DNA of 64,000 nt. Source: Trichoplax adhaerens (lineage: Eukaryota; Placozoa; Uniplacotomia; Trichoplacea; Trichoplacidae). The position numbers were made by a program, and so were the translations under genes. Shown here piece by piece: positions 37,733 to 49,473 of this stretch; position 1 is the stretch's first letter; each line of letters begins with the position of its first letter. Under the pieces are notes generated by a model. The model was not told the DNA's origin. It saw only the letters and a program-made list of their open reading frames with translations, and searched no databases. Location of the stretch: NCBI RefSeq assembly GCF_000150275.1, contig NW_002060945.1:7837219-7901218 (forward strand), written 5' to 3'.

Positions 37733-37909
37733 TTAATTACTCTTTTGGAGGGAGCGAGAAAGGCGATTAATGATCAAGATTATCTGCTTCGACGTAAAGT
37801 ATCAATTCAACTTCATGTTGACGCGCGCGTTAAACAACGCAGCTTAGCTGTAATGGAGTTCACTCGTGAACAGTGGAATGATTGTTTAGCATTTTATTTT
37901 ATTCTATAA
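37733..37909 (+). other. Orphan terminal-exon candidate, 58 codons
   Basis: A good acceptor (ttcattttacag) is followed at once by 58 open codons ending in TAA, with amphipathic, charged helical character (LITLLEGARKAINDQDYLLR, then KVSIQLHVDARVKQRSLAVM). Arg/Lys/Glu codons are dense compared with the flanking AT-rich DNA, which argues for real coding. No upstream exon with a compatible phase was identified. The strong-context ATG at 37,222 is the obvious start candidate but does not splice in phase directly. Family not recognised. Confidence 0.4.
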
Positions 37910-37968
37910 CTGGATTCAGTACCGTGAAATCTCTAGCCTTTAAGTTATGCTATAGAGCATGAGGCAGC

Positions 37969-37973
<5 letters not shown>

Positions 37974-38003
<30 letters not shown>
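37974..38003. repeat. (TA)n microsatellite
   Basis: About 15 uninterrupted TA dinucleotides just after the 37.7-kb orphan exon. Confidence 0.9.
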
Positions 38004-38004
<1 letters not shown>

Positions 38005-38646
38005 GAATGCGATACTTGTAAACAATATAGCTGAATGTAAACGTCCATTCAATGAGATTATACGGTACAGTACTGGTCACATAGAATTTTTAGAATCGTA
38101 TAATCACAGCTTCAAGACCAATAGCTGTGCTTTTATGTATGGACGATTTCAATTTAAACAGCGTATACTCATCATCACTTATGATATATAACTTAAAGCA
38201 ATTCTCTTACGAATTAGTTGGTTAATACTGATGCATCGATGGACTGACTGAGCAATCTAAAGTTCCACCTTACGCGTATATGCGTATTCGTATTAAAATG
38301 CAGTACTAATAATAAATATACAACGAAAAACTATCAGTAAAATTACAATCAATTACTTAACATATCATTAAGAATCCTACTAACGACAGTAGCTTAGTAT
38401 TCTGAACAAGCACATGCGCTATTTTACAAATAAGTAGAAGGTGTATACTCAAGGACAACATAGAAATAAAGATAGAATACTAGCAATAACCTATAATGTA
38501 ATTTATCCAGCAACACCGAATTTATTTGAACAACTTTTAACGATAACGAATGCAAATGAGTTATCCTCTCAGCATATTGAGTGGCTGGAATGAAAGCGGC
38601 TAGCGATTCTCGTCAAAAGGTGGCTTTCATCTTGAAATCGAGGCAA

Positions 38647-39663
38647 TTAAGCTCTGATAAAGGTGGATCGTTTAGTACCGGTAATTGGATATTCTGCAGA
38701 ATCTTGATTATTCCTCCTCCGACGGCATCCACAAAATAAGCCGACAAAAGCTTTGCGAAAATCGCTACTTAAACAATTATATACCACTGGATTATAAGCG
38801 CAAGATAGTACATAAATCGCCTGAGATAAATTAGAATAGAGTATTAGTCCTCCTTTTTCAGCAAATGTGCTGTCATCGTCAGCGTTACCGCTAAATGCAA
38901 TAATTATAAAGTTAATAGCCATAGGCAATGCAGACATCATGTACAGCGCTGTGATAACAAAGCAAGTAGTAGCAACACGATGATTTCGCTTCTGATGGAG
39001 TAGCTCTGTATCTTTTGTCGGATCTCCAGGTATCTTATTATTTAATACGTAGATTCCAATACGAATGTAAATATTAGTCATGGTAACTAATGGTATAACG
39101 TACAAAACCAATGTAAGACTGATGAAATAACACAGATTAAAAGCACCACTAATTTGCGGTACAAAGCATTGATAATGAAATTTACTTGGAGCTGTTGTTG
39201 TGAATATTTGTGGAATACCGAAAATGAAGCTTAAAAACCATACACCAAATATTAATATTTTCAATTTTCGTCGATCTAACCTATTTTCGAACGGTTTAAG
39301 AATTGAGTAATATCGTTCAATACTTAACGCAATTAGGAAACTAGTCGAAGCAATGAATGAAAGAAACATACAATATGCACTTGTTTTACAAAAAACTTTC
39401 GCAAACGTGTTCATCTCTCCACCATTTAAATTCGTCCAAATTTTCCATACTGCCTTGTCTAAGGAAGAGTAAGCTACAACCATATCAGCAATGGCTAAAT
39501 TCACAATCAAATAATGAGTTACATTTTGTAATTTTTTTGTCTTGCATATAACAAAGATAACCAGCATATTACCTAAACCACCAAATGCGGATATTGACAA
39601 TAATAATGTCGCCTCCACCAGCCAGTAACTATTTGTACCATTTGAAGAAATGCTGATATTCAT
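38647..39663 (-). CDS. Rhodopsin-family (class A) GPCR, paralogue 1
   Basis: Single-exon seven-TM receptor, 338 residues, probably plasma-membrane and peptide- or amine-like; ligand unknown. Visible marks: N-glycosylation sites in the N-terminus (N2, N8), GN at 31-32 in TM1, NLAIAD with D60 in TM2, C92 before TM3 pairing with C166 in extracellular loop 2, ERY at 116-118 in place of DRY, a TM4 proline, NPVVY at 291-295 in TM7 followed by an FRKAF helix 8, FCGC (possible palmitoylation) and a basic RRRR cluster. TM6 reads LYMMSALP and lacks the usual CWxP tryptophan. The start Met is the first in frame and sits just before TM1. A paralogue lies 2.9 kb further along on the same strand. Lack of introns is common for expanded GPCR families. 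Confidence 0.9.
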   Translation of the reverse strand: MNISISSNGTNSYWLVEATLLLSISAFGGLGNMLVIFVICKTKKLQNVTHYLIVNLAIADMVVAYSSLDKAVWKIWTNLNGGEMNTFAKVFCKTSAYCMFLSFIASTSFLIALSIERYYSILKPFENRLDRRKLKILIFGVWFLSFIFGIPQIFTTTAPSKFHYQCFVPQISGAFNLCYFISLTLVLYVIPLVTMTNIYIRIGIYVLNNKIPGDPTKDTELLHQKRNHRVATTCFVITALYMMSALPMAINFIIIAFSGNADDDSTFAEKGGLILYSNLSQAIYVLSCAYNPVVYNCLSSDFRKAFVGLFCGCRRRRNNQDSAEYPITGTKRSTFIRA

Positions 39664-42576
39664 ATTGAGAGATGATCAGTAGATCATATGATGAGGTTAT
39701 ATCTTTTCTTAATGATGAAAGATACAGTGGCGCAGTAGGAAAATTTTGCCGATAATTTTAGCCAAATTATACTCTATTAAAGACGATAACTTACCAATTT
39801 TGGGAATTTGGACATACAAGTATGTTCTGTTATGAAACTTTAGAAGCTACGGCGCTGCATATATTTGTAATTGCTAATAAAGCAAAAGTCAATGAGCAGA
39901 TAGTGGCAAATTGTACGTCTTGCTATTATAAAATGATTGATTCCATAGTCGTAGAAACCAAGTTGAAGTAGAAATGATTGTTTAGACCAATTGTGTATCA
40001 TCCAGTAACCCAAATACTAGTGCGAGTTTATATCTATACGGATAGTAACTACCTTTTTCAGTGATAGCCAAAGATAGCGCTATTAATGTGAGAACGAAAA
40101 GAGACCTTGCTTCTTCATAGAACAGTATGTGGTTATTTTCAATTCTAGAGTAGTAATCAAGCCAAGCTGGCTGTTTCAAGCAAGGTTACGGTAATTTTTC
40201 TTAGATTAAAAAAACAATTTCAATTATACAACAATTAGAGGGTAATGAAACATTTGCCTAGCTTCTTTGGTATGAAAACTAAATTTTCTCAAGTGATTGC
40301 CGATATATATAGCAATATGCTAATATGCCTGTATACCTAAGTAGGTCACGAGTATCACAAGAACTGTTACTATTTATAAAAATTGCTTTGAAGAAAGGAA
40401 TAGATAATTATAATATGAGAAAATGTATTAAGCATGACTTTCCATTACAGATGTGAGCATCATATTACGATATTTACGTAACATGCTAATTAAAATTTTT
40501 ATTGTTGCATATTTGAAAAGTAGTTAATTTAATTCAGATGCTGTTGGTTATTTTGATAGGATATCAGATTTACTTCTTCTATTGATTAATTACCCTACTG
40601 TGTAAGAAGATTGCATCAGAAAACGAGCTATTGTATCAAAATAATTGCTGCATGAAGAAATACTGCAGGAAACTGTCGTTTTTGTAATCATTTGTTGCTT
40701 AGCTAATTGACTGAAATATCAATTATTACTATCTACGTTTAGGGTGAATATAACGATTTTGTACGTTAAAAATGTACAAAAATCTTTTAAAATAAGTTAC
40801 TATTGCTTCATTAATAAAATATCAGTCATTACCACCTAGATTTAAGAAGAATCTAAAGATAATATACGTTAAAAATAGACAAAATCTTATAAGAGAAATT
40901 ACTATTACTACACCAGTAAAATAGTAAATAGTAAATTGACTACACTAGGGACAGAAATCTTGATATAGGATAGGAATTCAGACTTATTACGGCGCTACAA
41001 TTGCCAATTAGCATAAATTATCGGTTAATTGTTATTACTATTGAGAATTAATTACTCTGGTAATATGAAAAGCTCGTTCTAAAATTATAGGAGTAATAAT
41101 AAATACTGATTATATTTATTATTGCATCACATTTCAATGAAATTTAGGGCATGGCTGCAATTTTAGTCAATATGATTTAGCTATTAATAATTAGTAACTA
41201 ACCTTTAAGTGATTGTATAATATTATCTCACGTTTTAATTCAAAATTGACTCAAATTTATCAAGTTTTGAGTGACAACGGTTGTAGTTTATTTTTGAATA
41301 AAATTAGCTATTTAACACTATATAAATCCGTCCTTGACCTTTAAATTTTTCGATGGCGTAAAGCTACTTACTTAGTTCGCCAACAATGATAATAATAAAA
41401 GCAAGATGATTTAAAAATATACCGTATCGTAGTCTTTGTGAATAAATAAGCTAAAGAGTATTACAACTCCTCCTATCATAATTATATACAGTATCATGTA
41501 AATCATTTTAATGAAACGAAACTTTCAATCACATTCATTTATAATCATAAAGCTTTTTTTATTATAGGGTTAAAGCAGTATAACAGTACTTAAGACTTTC
41601 CTATTAAATCTAAGAAAATAGAAAAACTTTAAAATCAAGTTAAAATGTTCAAAGATGCCAAAATTCATGGAATGTACAACTTGTATACGATCAGTTCTTC
41701 AATAGACAATCGGAACACGCTTGAACTGATTGAGTTGGAAAAACACAGCGACTTAACAAATCTTGTAACTTCGTTTGATGTTACAAAAAGACATCTCTGT
41801 GTTTGTTTTGTAAAATCTTATAGAAGATAACATGTTACAGGTTATCGTGTCTCATAATATTAATTATTTAACTCTTTCGACAATCTTAAAGTAACGTAAG
41901 CAGATATACATGGATAGAATTACAGTATATCTAGAGGAACCCTTTGGATATCAGTAGGCAATCGTATTCGATGCAGTCTACCGCAATAGTCGTATTATAA
42001 TATATAAGCATAGTAGCTGTTATTCCTGGCTTCATAACTAGCTACATGCAATGGAAGAAAACAGTTTTAAACCTAACATTTCTGATATGATCTATACAAC
42101 TATTGAACTTCGCCCCGTACTACATACGAGCATCTACAATTTTATGAACCTTACACTCAGATATCGCGTGAATTCGTAATCTTTATTTTTATTTCACAAC
42201 ACAAATAAGAAGTCAAGATTAAGATCGAAATACATTCTAACACTATTCATGAAGTAGATTTTAACTTAGAAATTAAGACCAGATAAGTGACAATTATCTC
42301 GTAAGAAAGATCTAACCAACTAATGTACAATAGTATTTTACATTTTACACTGTACCTAATTAATCTCTACATTAAAGCACAATTACTACTGATTTCTATT
42401 GATATCAACGTATCAATTATTTTTTTATACCGACGAGCCTAATAAAATAAGATAGCTGTGACGATTACGAATATAGAAACAACAATAAGTCACGGAGCAG
42501 CGATGCGAATTCGATATAGAGTTATCACTTGTACTGTATTTGATGTACTTTAAATGCTAAAATTTGATGAACAGAA
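39664..42576. other. Spacer between the two GPCR genes
   Basis: 2.9 kb of AT-rich DNA. A 61-codon plus-strand frame at 41645-41830 shows no recognisable features. No third GPCR copy or relic was noticed. Confidence 0.5.
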
Positions 42577-43569
42577 TTAAAGGCACCACTTAGTAATTCG
42601 ATTCTCAATTGCATTTCGTTTCTTCTGACTGAGATTTTTGCAAAATACATCTAAAACTGCCTTACGAAAATCTTTGCTCAAACAATTGTACATTATTGGA
42701 TTATAAATACTAGATAGCAAATAAACCATTTGAGCTATTTGAGAAAAGAAATACAAATTTACATCGGTAAAAGGTAATTTTTTTCCAAATCTATTACCAA
42801 AAGCAATGATGAAAAAATTGACTGCTAACGGTAATGTAGAAACCATGTAGAGTACGGTAATAATAAAACAATTCCGGGCGACACGATGATTTCGTTTTTG
42901 ATAAAGGATTTTGGCATCATTTGATTGCTCACCTGGCATCGTACTATTTATTGCATACCTGCCAATATATGTATATATTATACCCATCGTAATTAACGGT
43001 ATCACGTACAAAACCAATGCAAGGATGGTAAAATAGATGGAATTAAAGATGCCTCCAATTTTAGGGATGAAACATTTATTTTCAAACTTTCCAACTACAG
43101 CAGTTGTATAAATCTGAGGCAGGCCAATAAATGTACTTATAGACCATATGACGAAAATAATAATCTTCAGTTTATGCATGCTTAAATGATGCTTTAACGG
43201 CCTCTTGATCGAGCTATACCTTTCAATACTTAGAGCTATTAGGGTGTTATTGGATGCTGAATAGGATACAAACATAGTTATCGCACTAACTTTACAACAA
43301 ACTTCGGAAATAGCACTTAGATCTTGAGACACTGTATGGATCCAAATTATCAGCCAAGCTTTGTCCATACTTGAATTAGCGACCAACATATCGGTTAAGG
43401 CTAAGTTTGAGATTAAATAATGCGTAGCATTATGTAGTTTTTTTGTTTTCCATATCACGATAATAACTAAACAATTACTGATAAAGCCCAATCCGCTGAT
43501 AGTCATTAAAATTACAGATTGGAAAATCCACTGATTGTCGGTTATATTTTTGGCAATACTGGTATTCAT
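42577..43569 (-). CDS. Rhodopsin-family (class A) GPCR, paralogue 2
   Basis: Intronless, 330 residues from MNTSIAKNITD. I prefer this Met over one nine codons upstream (43596) because it aligns with the start of paralogue 1. Same architecture: N-glycosylation sites at N2 and N8, WKTKKLHNATHYLISNLALT entering TM2, Cys before TM3 (EVCCKVSA), ERY in TM3, Cys in loop 2 (ENKCFIP), GEQSNDAKILYQKRNHRVAR in loop 3 (paralogue 1: GDPTKDTELLHQKRNHRVAT), LYMVSTLP in TM6 without the CWxP tryptophan, and NPIMYNCLSKDFRKAV in TM7/helix 8. Clear tandem duplicate of the 38.6-kb gene. Ligand unknown; I cannot name an orthologue. Confidence 0.9.
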   Translation of the reverse strand: MNTSIAKNITDNQWIFQSVILMTISGLGFISNCLVIIVIWKTKKLHNATHYLISNLALTDMLVANSSMDKAWLIIWIHTVSQDLSAISEVCCKVSAITMFVSYSASNNTLIALSIERYSSIKRPLKHHLSMHKLKIIIFVIWSISTFIGLPQIYTTAVVGKFENKCFIPKIGGIFNSIYFTILALVLYVIPLITMGIIYTYIGRYAINSTMPGEQSNDAKILYQKRNHRVARNCFIITVLYMVSTLPLAVNFFIIAFGNRFGKKLPFTDVNLYFFSQIAQMVYLLSSIYNPIMYNCLSKDFRKAVLDVFCKNLSQKKRNAIENRITKWCL

Positions 43570-46500
43570 TTTGTGATGAAACTTATAGAATATCAATATA
43601 GACTAGTAAAGATAGCGTTAACCTCTTGTTTATTGATAATAACAGTGAATATATTGACGTACTGGCTATCAAAGAATATCCAACTGGTTTATAATGGCAA
43701 TGATATTATCTATCTATATAATTACTCTATAAGCTAATGGATGACAATGTTAAATAAAACCTACTCGCTTAGGTCAATGAATATATGTCTACACTTCAAT
43801 GTGGCAATATTACCAATCAAATGGATACGATGTGTCTTGCGTAAAATATTTTCATTGCCGAAATAGGAAATTCACAGCAGTAAAGCAATTGGCCTTAATC
43901 TCACTCTGTCACCGCTGAGCGAAAAACTATACCAAATAACCAATGTAGTTATTTCGCTTGGCATAGAGAAATCACACGTGTAAACTCGACATCTACCATT
44001 ACAGCCGAAAAGAGCAGAATTCACAAGATAGAAAATCAGAATAGCTTAAATTCGCCAAGCAGTTGTTCTGTTATTCCTTAATTGGTATAATTTTTATGAA
44101 CTTAACGGCAAGGATATCATCCGAAAAGACTTTTAAACAGAGATTTATAGATGTTATTGATCTTAGCTATAGTCTACCTTTTTAGTGAATGTTCAGTTTA
44201 ATTAATTAATTAATTAATTAATCATGTGTCAATTAGCAGTAAATTGTTACTAGTGGAGACCTAATCTTACTCAAATAGCGAAATATAATTCATCTTGATT
44301 CGTACAAACTAAGTTATGCACGATATTCATTAGTATGATATTTAGAGGATATTTATGGTTAACTTCACTCGAAACTCTTCGGATGTACTCAGTTAATACT
44401 AGAAATAGAAAACGGCTTAATAAAACATTTTTATCTTTATATTAGTAGTAAATTAACGATTCAGTTAATCGATTAATTTTTTATCATTTTATCATGGATA
44501 ATTGTGAATCAATGATTTTAGCCATTTGCTTTCACACCAGAGAATATTTTGCAGCATCGCAGTATCTCAAGTATAGAATAATGTTTCATGAGTCAATTAC
44601 AGTATAACGGACATCAAATCTCTCTATTTTTCAGTAATAAGCTACCTTAAAAATAACTTGAAGAAAAGATTATCGGCTTTCTGAAAAGAGCACTTCATTA
44701 CGTAGCTTGATTCATTAACTAATCCCATTAGGAACGACCAAACTATGGATATCTTCTACAAATTAGCAATAAGGAATTTTGCTGCTTGACGTATAAAAAC
44801 TTACCTATCTTACAATCATACCATGAGTATTAACTTAATGTACCGTATTTAAATTGTTTCATGCTTTTTTAATTGTCAAAGCCTTACAGTGGACGATAAT
44901 TATTCTTAGGATACAGCTTCTAGAATTTACATTAAGTCCACAGGGTCAACTACAGGATAGCCAAATCGTAAATTTTATGCCATTGACGGACAATTATTAG
45001 AGAAACTATGAGAGAATAGTTCAATAATAATTAGTTGCTTAATCAGCCTTCTTAATCAGCGATCATTATCAGTTGTCTTACGGCTATAAATAGACTCAGG
45101 GGGAAGATATGGATTAAAAGTATCTCGAGATATACAGTATGAGTTGTCAAAATATTTTACAATAGAGCCTTTTGGCCGATTGCATCCTATCCCGTACTAG
45201 AATTTTATCAATTTTGGCACTGAGGTCGGCTATCGATATTAAGCATGTAAATCTCAAATGAAAAGTAATAAAAGAATTACAATTTATATACCATAAGCGC
45301 TATGTTTTCAATAGCTCAGTTCATAAAATTAAAACGGATATTTAAGGATATAGCATCACACGATGAGCCAATGTTTTATAATAAATTTATATAAGCGACT
45401 CCTTCAGCTACCCCTTAACCTATTCAGTATGGACAATATTCATTCTTACTAAATCAAAATATGCTATTGATATTATACTTTCTACAAATAATTCAGTAAA
45501 TTACACCCAAACTACAATACTGGATAAGATCGGTATGAAGCTGATAAAATGTCATCGCGTACTGGTGCATAGCGTAATAACTTTACAGCGAAGAAGATTA
45601 AAAGTGAATTATTGCTACAGTTAATTGTAAGTTTCTCAAAATGTCTTTGTTGCATATCAAACTGTTCTGAGTATATACGAGTATACGTAGTAGTGTTTAC
45701 AAAAGTCATAATTCAGATCAGCTAAGTTGCATATGGATTATGTACTATATATGCTGCTGATGCTAATTGTTCATAAGTATGGATGTCGTGATCTATTATC
45801 TCGGTCATTAGGGTAGTTACTATCAATTGAGATTGAAGTCAATAATACATTCTTGAATTATAATTAATAATTAACCTAGCCTTTGTCATTTTTATGAATA
45901 GTCTAGCTAAAATTTATCGTTTTTTTTCATGAATTTATTAATAAAGAAGAAACGATTGAATAAAATTGTGCCTATTAAACACGGAGAGATAAAGATTTCA
46001 AACATTGACACTTTCGACTGAGAACTTTAAATTGCTTTGAGAGAATTACTTCAGTTTGTATACCGGTATTTATTCAGGAAAATGCAATATGAATCAGCAG
46101 AAGGACAATATGCTTACGATGATACACTATTGTACAAAATTTGGCAGCATTAGAGCTCAATTTTGTATAACAGTGTTATCGATAAGTTAAATCCTTTATA
46201 TTTTCTTTTTCATCTACAGGTATAATGTATAAGCATACTTATAGCTAAAATATCATCATTACTGGTAGGATATCTGATAAATTGAATGGAAAAAGAAATA
46301 GACAAAGTCAGTTATTATTAGGCAGAAGTTGGACAAATAGATATTACTAAATAAAGAAATTTTTACGTTGCTATGGAAATAAAAATTTAGATCATTAATA
46401 AAGGAAGTTCATTAGCTGAATAAATGTTACTAAATTTTATCATCATATAGTTGCAAGACGATATAAGATTAATAGTATTTTCAGTAGTAATTATGGATCC

Positions 46501-49473
46501 AATACATCCTTAAGGGACAATTATAATACAATATTGATTATAATCTTAAGAATAAAACAATTTAACTTTGACGTCATAAAAATCGATCATTATTACCGAA
46601 ACTTGACAATGTTTTCAATTGATCTAGAAAGCCATTCACAATTTGCACCGTAAAACCCAAGTCATATGCAACTTCAGTTGACGCAGTAAAACAAGATCAC
46701 CGATTGCTCCTCTTGCTATCTGAAATAAAAATTATCTCAAATAGTCAAATGTTTGTTTATTATAGTATGTTTATACCCCCAAAATATCATCAGTTCAATC
46801 GATCGGTGCTGCAACGATTCTCATAACAACAACCTACTAAAGTTACGGGTGACTTACGCGTATATACAAACTTAAAATTTAACGTCTACTCATAAGAGAG
46901 CAGTGTACTATTAAGTTACTGGTATTAGCCTTGCGGATGATGTAATAGAAATAATCACCTACTTTATTGAGTGAGCTCTAAAGTCTAATGATGTTTCGTT
47001 CTACAATATAATATAGCAAACAACTAAGCTAATTATTTGTATAGATAAAGTACCGATCTATCTGCACCGAATAATTTCTTTAATTAATACTGAGTGCCGG
47101 TATATACTCATGGGCATAAGAATCATCACTATTTTACTGTAGCTACTTAAACATCAGAAATTCAATGGTATGGATTATGTAGCATTATTACAGATTTACA
47201 ATTACTGATTAACACTTTAACTGGTAAAAATTAATATATTAGATAATAATTAATCTAAATGTGTTATCGGTAGCAAAGTTGGTAGTATTAATTGCCGTAC
47301 TTTGAATCTTAATTTGATATTACATAAATGATCGTCTGGTGTAAAATGTTATCGGGTGTATTCTTGTAGTTACGGAAAGTTTATTTTCAAATACTGGAAT
47401 ATTTCTTGCTAAATCGAACATAATTTAATCATTACTATAGTTAGGTTATGTGTTCGAGTGGATTGAAAAACGTAAATTGCTGGTATACTTACACATACTA
47501 GTTTACAAAATGAAAAAGATATAGTAATACCATAATTTTATTACCAAGGATTTTATGGCTCGTACACTCCTCCCGAAATCTTATTTACTTTTCAAAATTT
47601 TATCGTACTGTTCGTTCTTTTAGTTCGCTTTCATCAGATATCTTTTACAGATAAAAATTAAAGTCTCTAGCACTGTAAACACATTATTTTGCTATCTAGG
47701 TCAACCGCGGTATTTTATTTTCAAATTGATCTATAAGATTGAAAAATATCATTTAAAATTGACCAAATAAAATATGCTTCGGACACTCATATTAGATACA
47801 GATAATAATCAAATATCATAATAATTGTAAGTAATTGCTTCTGATTAGAATTTGCCTGAATCGATGTTTTCCATTACTGTATTTATTATCAGGCTGTTTT
47901 TCAGTTGAAGTGATATTTTTGGGTATCATCTCAAAATTTTTAGTTACCGATCGTTGGATCATTTGTTACCTCAGACATTTCCTTATTAGCTAAATACTGC
48001 TATTATCCTTAACTTATAACAGTACAAGACTCTCTAACTCACCAAAATTTCAAGACAATAAAGCCTATCATACAGCAGTCACTATAATTGCACGAGGATA
48101 CAGCCACAATTAATTTAATTAGTTATACCCAATTAGTTCCATCCTCAGCATTCTAGTATTGTATTTACTAGTTACCATATCAGGACATAAGTCTCTCGAT
48201 TTCAGTCATTAAATTCATTGCGAGCCGTGCTAGATTGTAAATAATGATTTAAAAGTGTTATCTTGGAGATAATCCAAGTCTGAATTGATAGACTCGAAAG
48301 ACGAACTTATCTAAGATTTAAAGAGAAACTCTATTCTAGAATTACCTTCTGCTATCAAATAAGTAAGTATAGTATTAGCTTTTTTTAATTTCTTAACGTA
48401 GGTTGTTAATAAGAAAGAAGTCATTCAAAATATTAAGTTTAATAAAATGAAATCAAAATTTGCTTCCATTTAATGTTACTCAAGTCTCTAGGAGATGAGA
48501 CCACAACCATTTGTATCTGAACTTGAATGTCGGATTGTATTTTCGACCATGTCCATTTCAACTTTGTCCTTCTTATTATAGGTTGATTCTAAAAATAACA
48601 TAAAATGAAAAGGATTCTATTCCAACAATAGTCTCTCTACTATTGTGTTGAAAGTAATAAAATAGCATTACCACCCAGTTGAATAAGTAAATTTACAACA
48701 ATAACACCCTGCCTTGAAGATTATTTATCTAAATTAGCCAATAATCAAGTAGAAGTAGTCTCACTCTGTTATTATCAGTAAAAATAATACTAACATTGAT
48801 CTTAGATTGTTATTATTTGCATCATCATCTTTAGCTATCAAGTAAAAACAACGATCATCCTACTCAATGCAGTGCCCAAATGATGGAAATTCGACGGATA
48901 AAATAATAAATCGAATATCCATTAATGAAAGAGCATCCTTTCCCCCTTTCTATAGTATCCTATCGATGATGCACAGAGCCGCGTTATTTATTCAAGATAT
49001 TCTCGAACCCACAGATAAATTGTATTGACTAACTCAATCCCACTTTCACTCTATTCATTGAATGATACAACGCAGTCTTACCAACTACTGATCCATTGTT
49101 GTGATTCAAATTGATCAGAAATAAAACAAGGCAACAACAACGTCCAATTTACTATTTCATCATTGGCTAACATTTCTATGGACTATAGATAGACGCCGAT
49201 AGACAGGATCTATTTTTTCCACTCCTTTGACAAAAAAAACTTGGAGCAGTGACACCAAGACAAAAAGATTAAATTAAATATATCAACCTCAAATACAATC
49301 AACTAGTATTAGTATAATAGAGGCAGATATTACCCACTTTACCCTCAAGTTATTAACAAGAACAACTTTTCATTTCCAAATCGATTCTAAACTCCTACCT
49401 GATCCAAATTTTATTCAGCTTGAAAATTAATTTTTTAATTATTAGCCACTCTTATTAACGAAATTCAAACTTA
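43570..49473. other. 5.9-kb stretch without recognised genes
   Basis: Very AT-rich. Contains an (ATTA)n run at 44198-44222 and only short open frames. A 41-codon minus-strand stretch at 46574-46696 has a weak resemblance to an isochorismatase-type segment (see findings). I see no RNA gene or transposon. Confidence 0.45.
44198..44222. repeat. (ATTA)n microsatellite
   Basis: About six tandem ATTA units in intergenic DNA. Confidence 0.85.

Larger units (their letters stand above)
34056..38646. other. Gene-poor, repeat-rich stretch upstream of TLK
   Basis: 4.6 kb with no complete gene that I can recognise. It holds a 191-bp tandem duplication (35,170-35,563), two orphan exon-like open stretches on the plus strand (36,579-36,725 and 37,733-37,909), GTAC palindromic clusters at 36,889-37,203 and a (TA)n run. 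An ATG in strong context (CCAAGATGGCG) sits at 37,222 but its frame closes after five codons. It may contain a decayed or poorly resolved gene. Confidence 0.45.

Noticed and set aside
41645-41830. Small 61-codon gene between the GPCRs
   Set aside because: No start context, domain or neighbouring exon; treated as chance.
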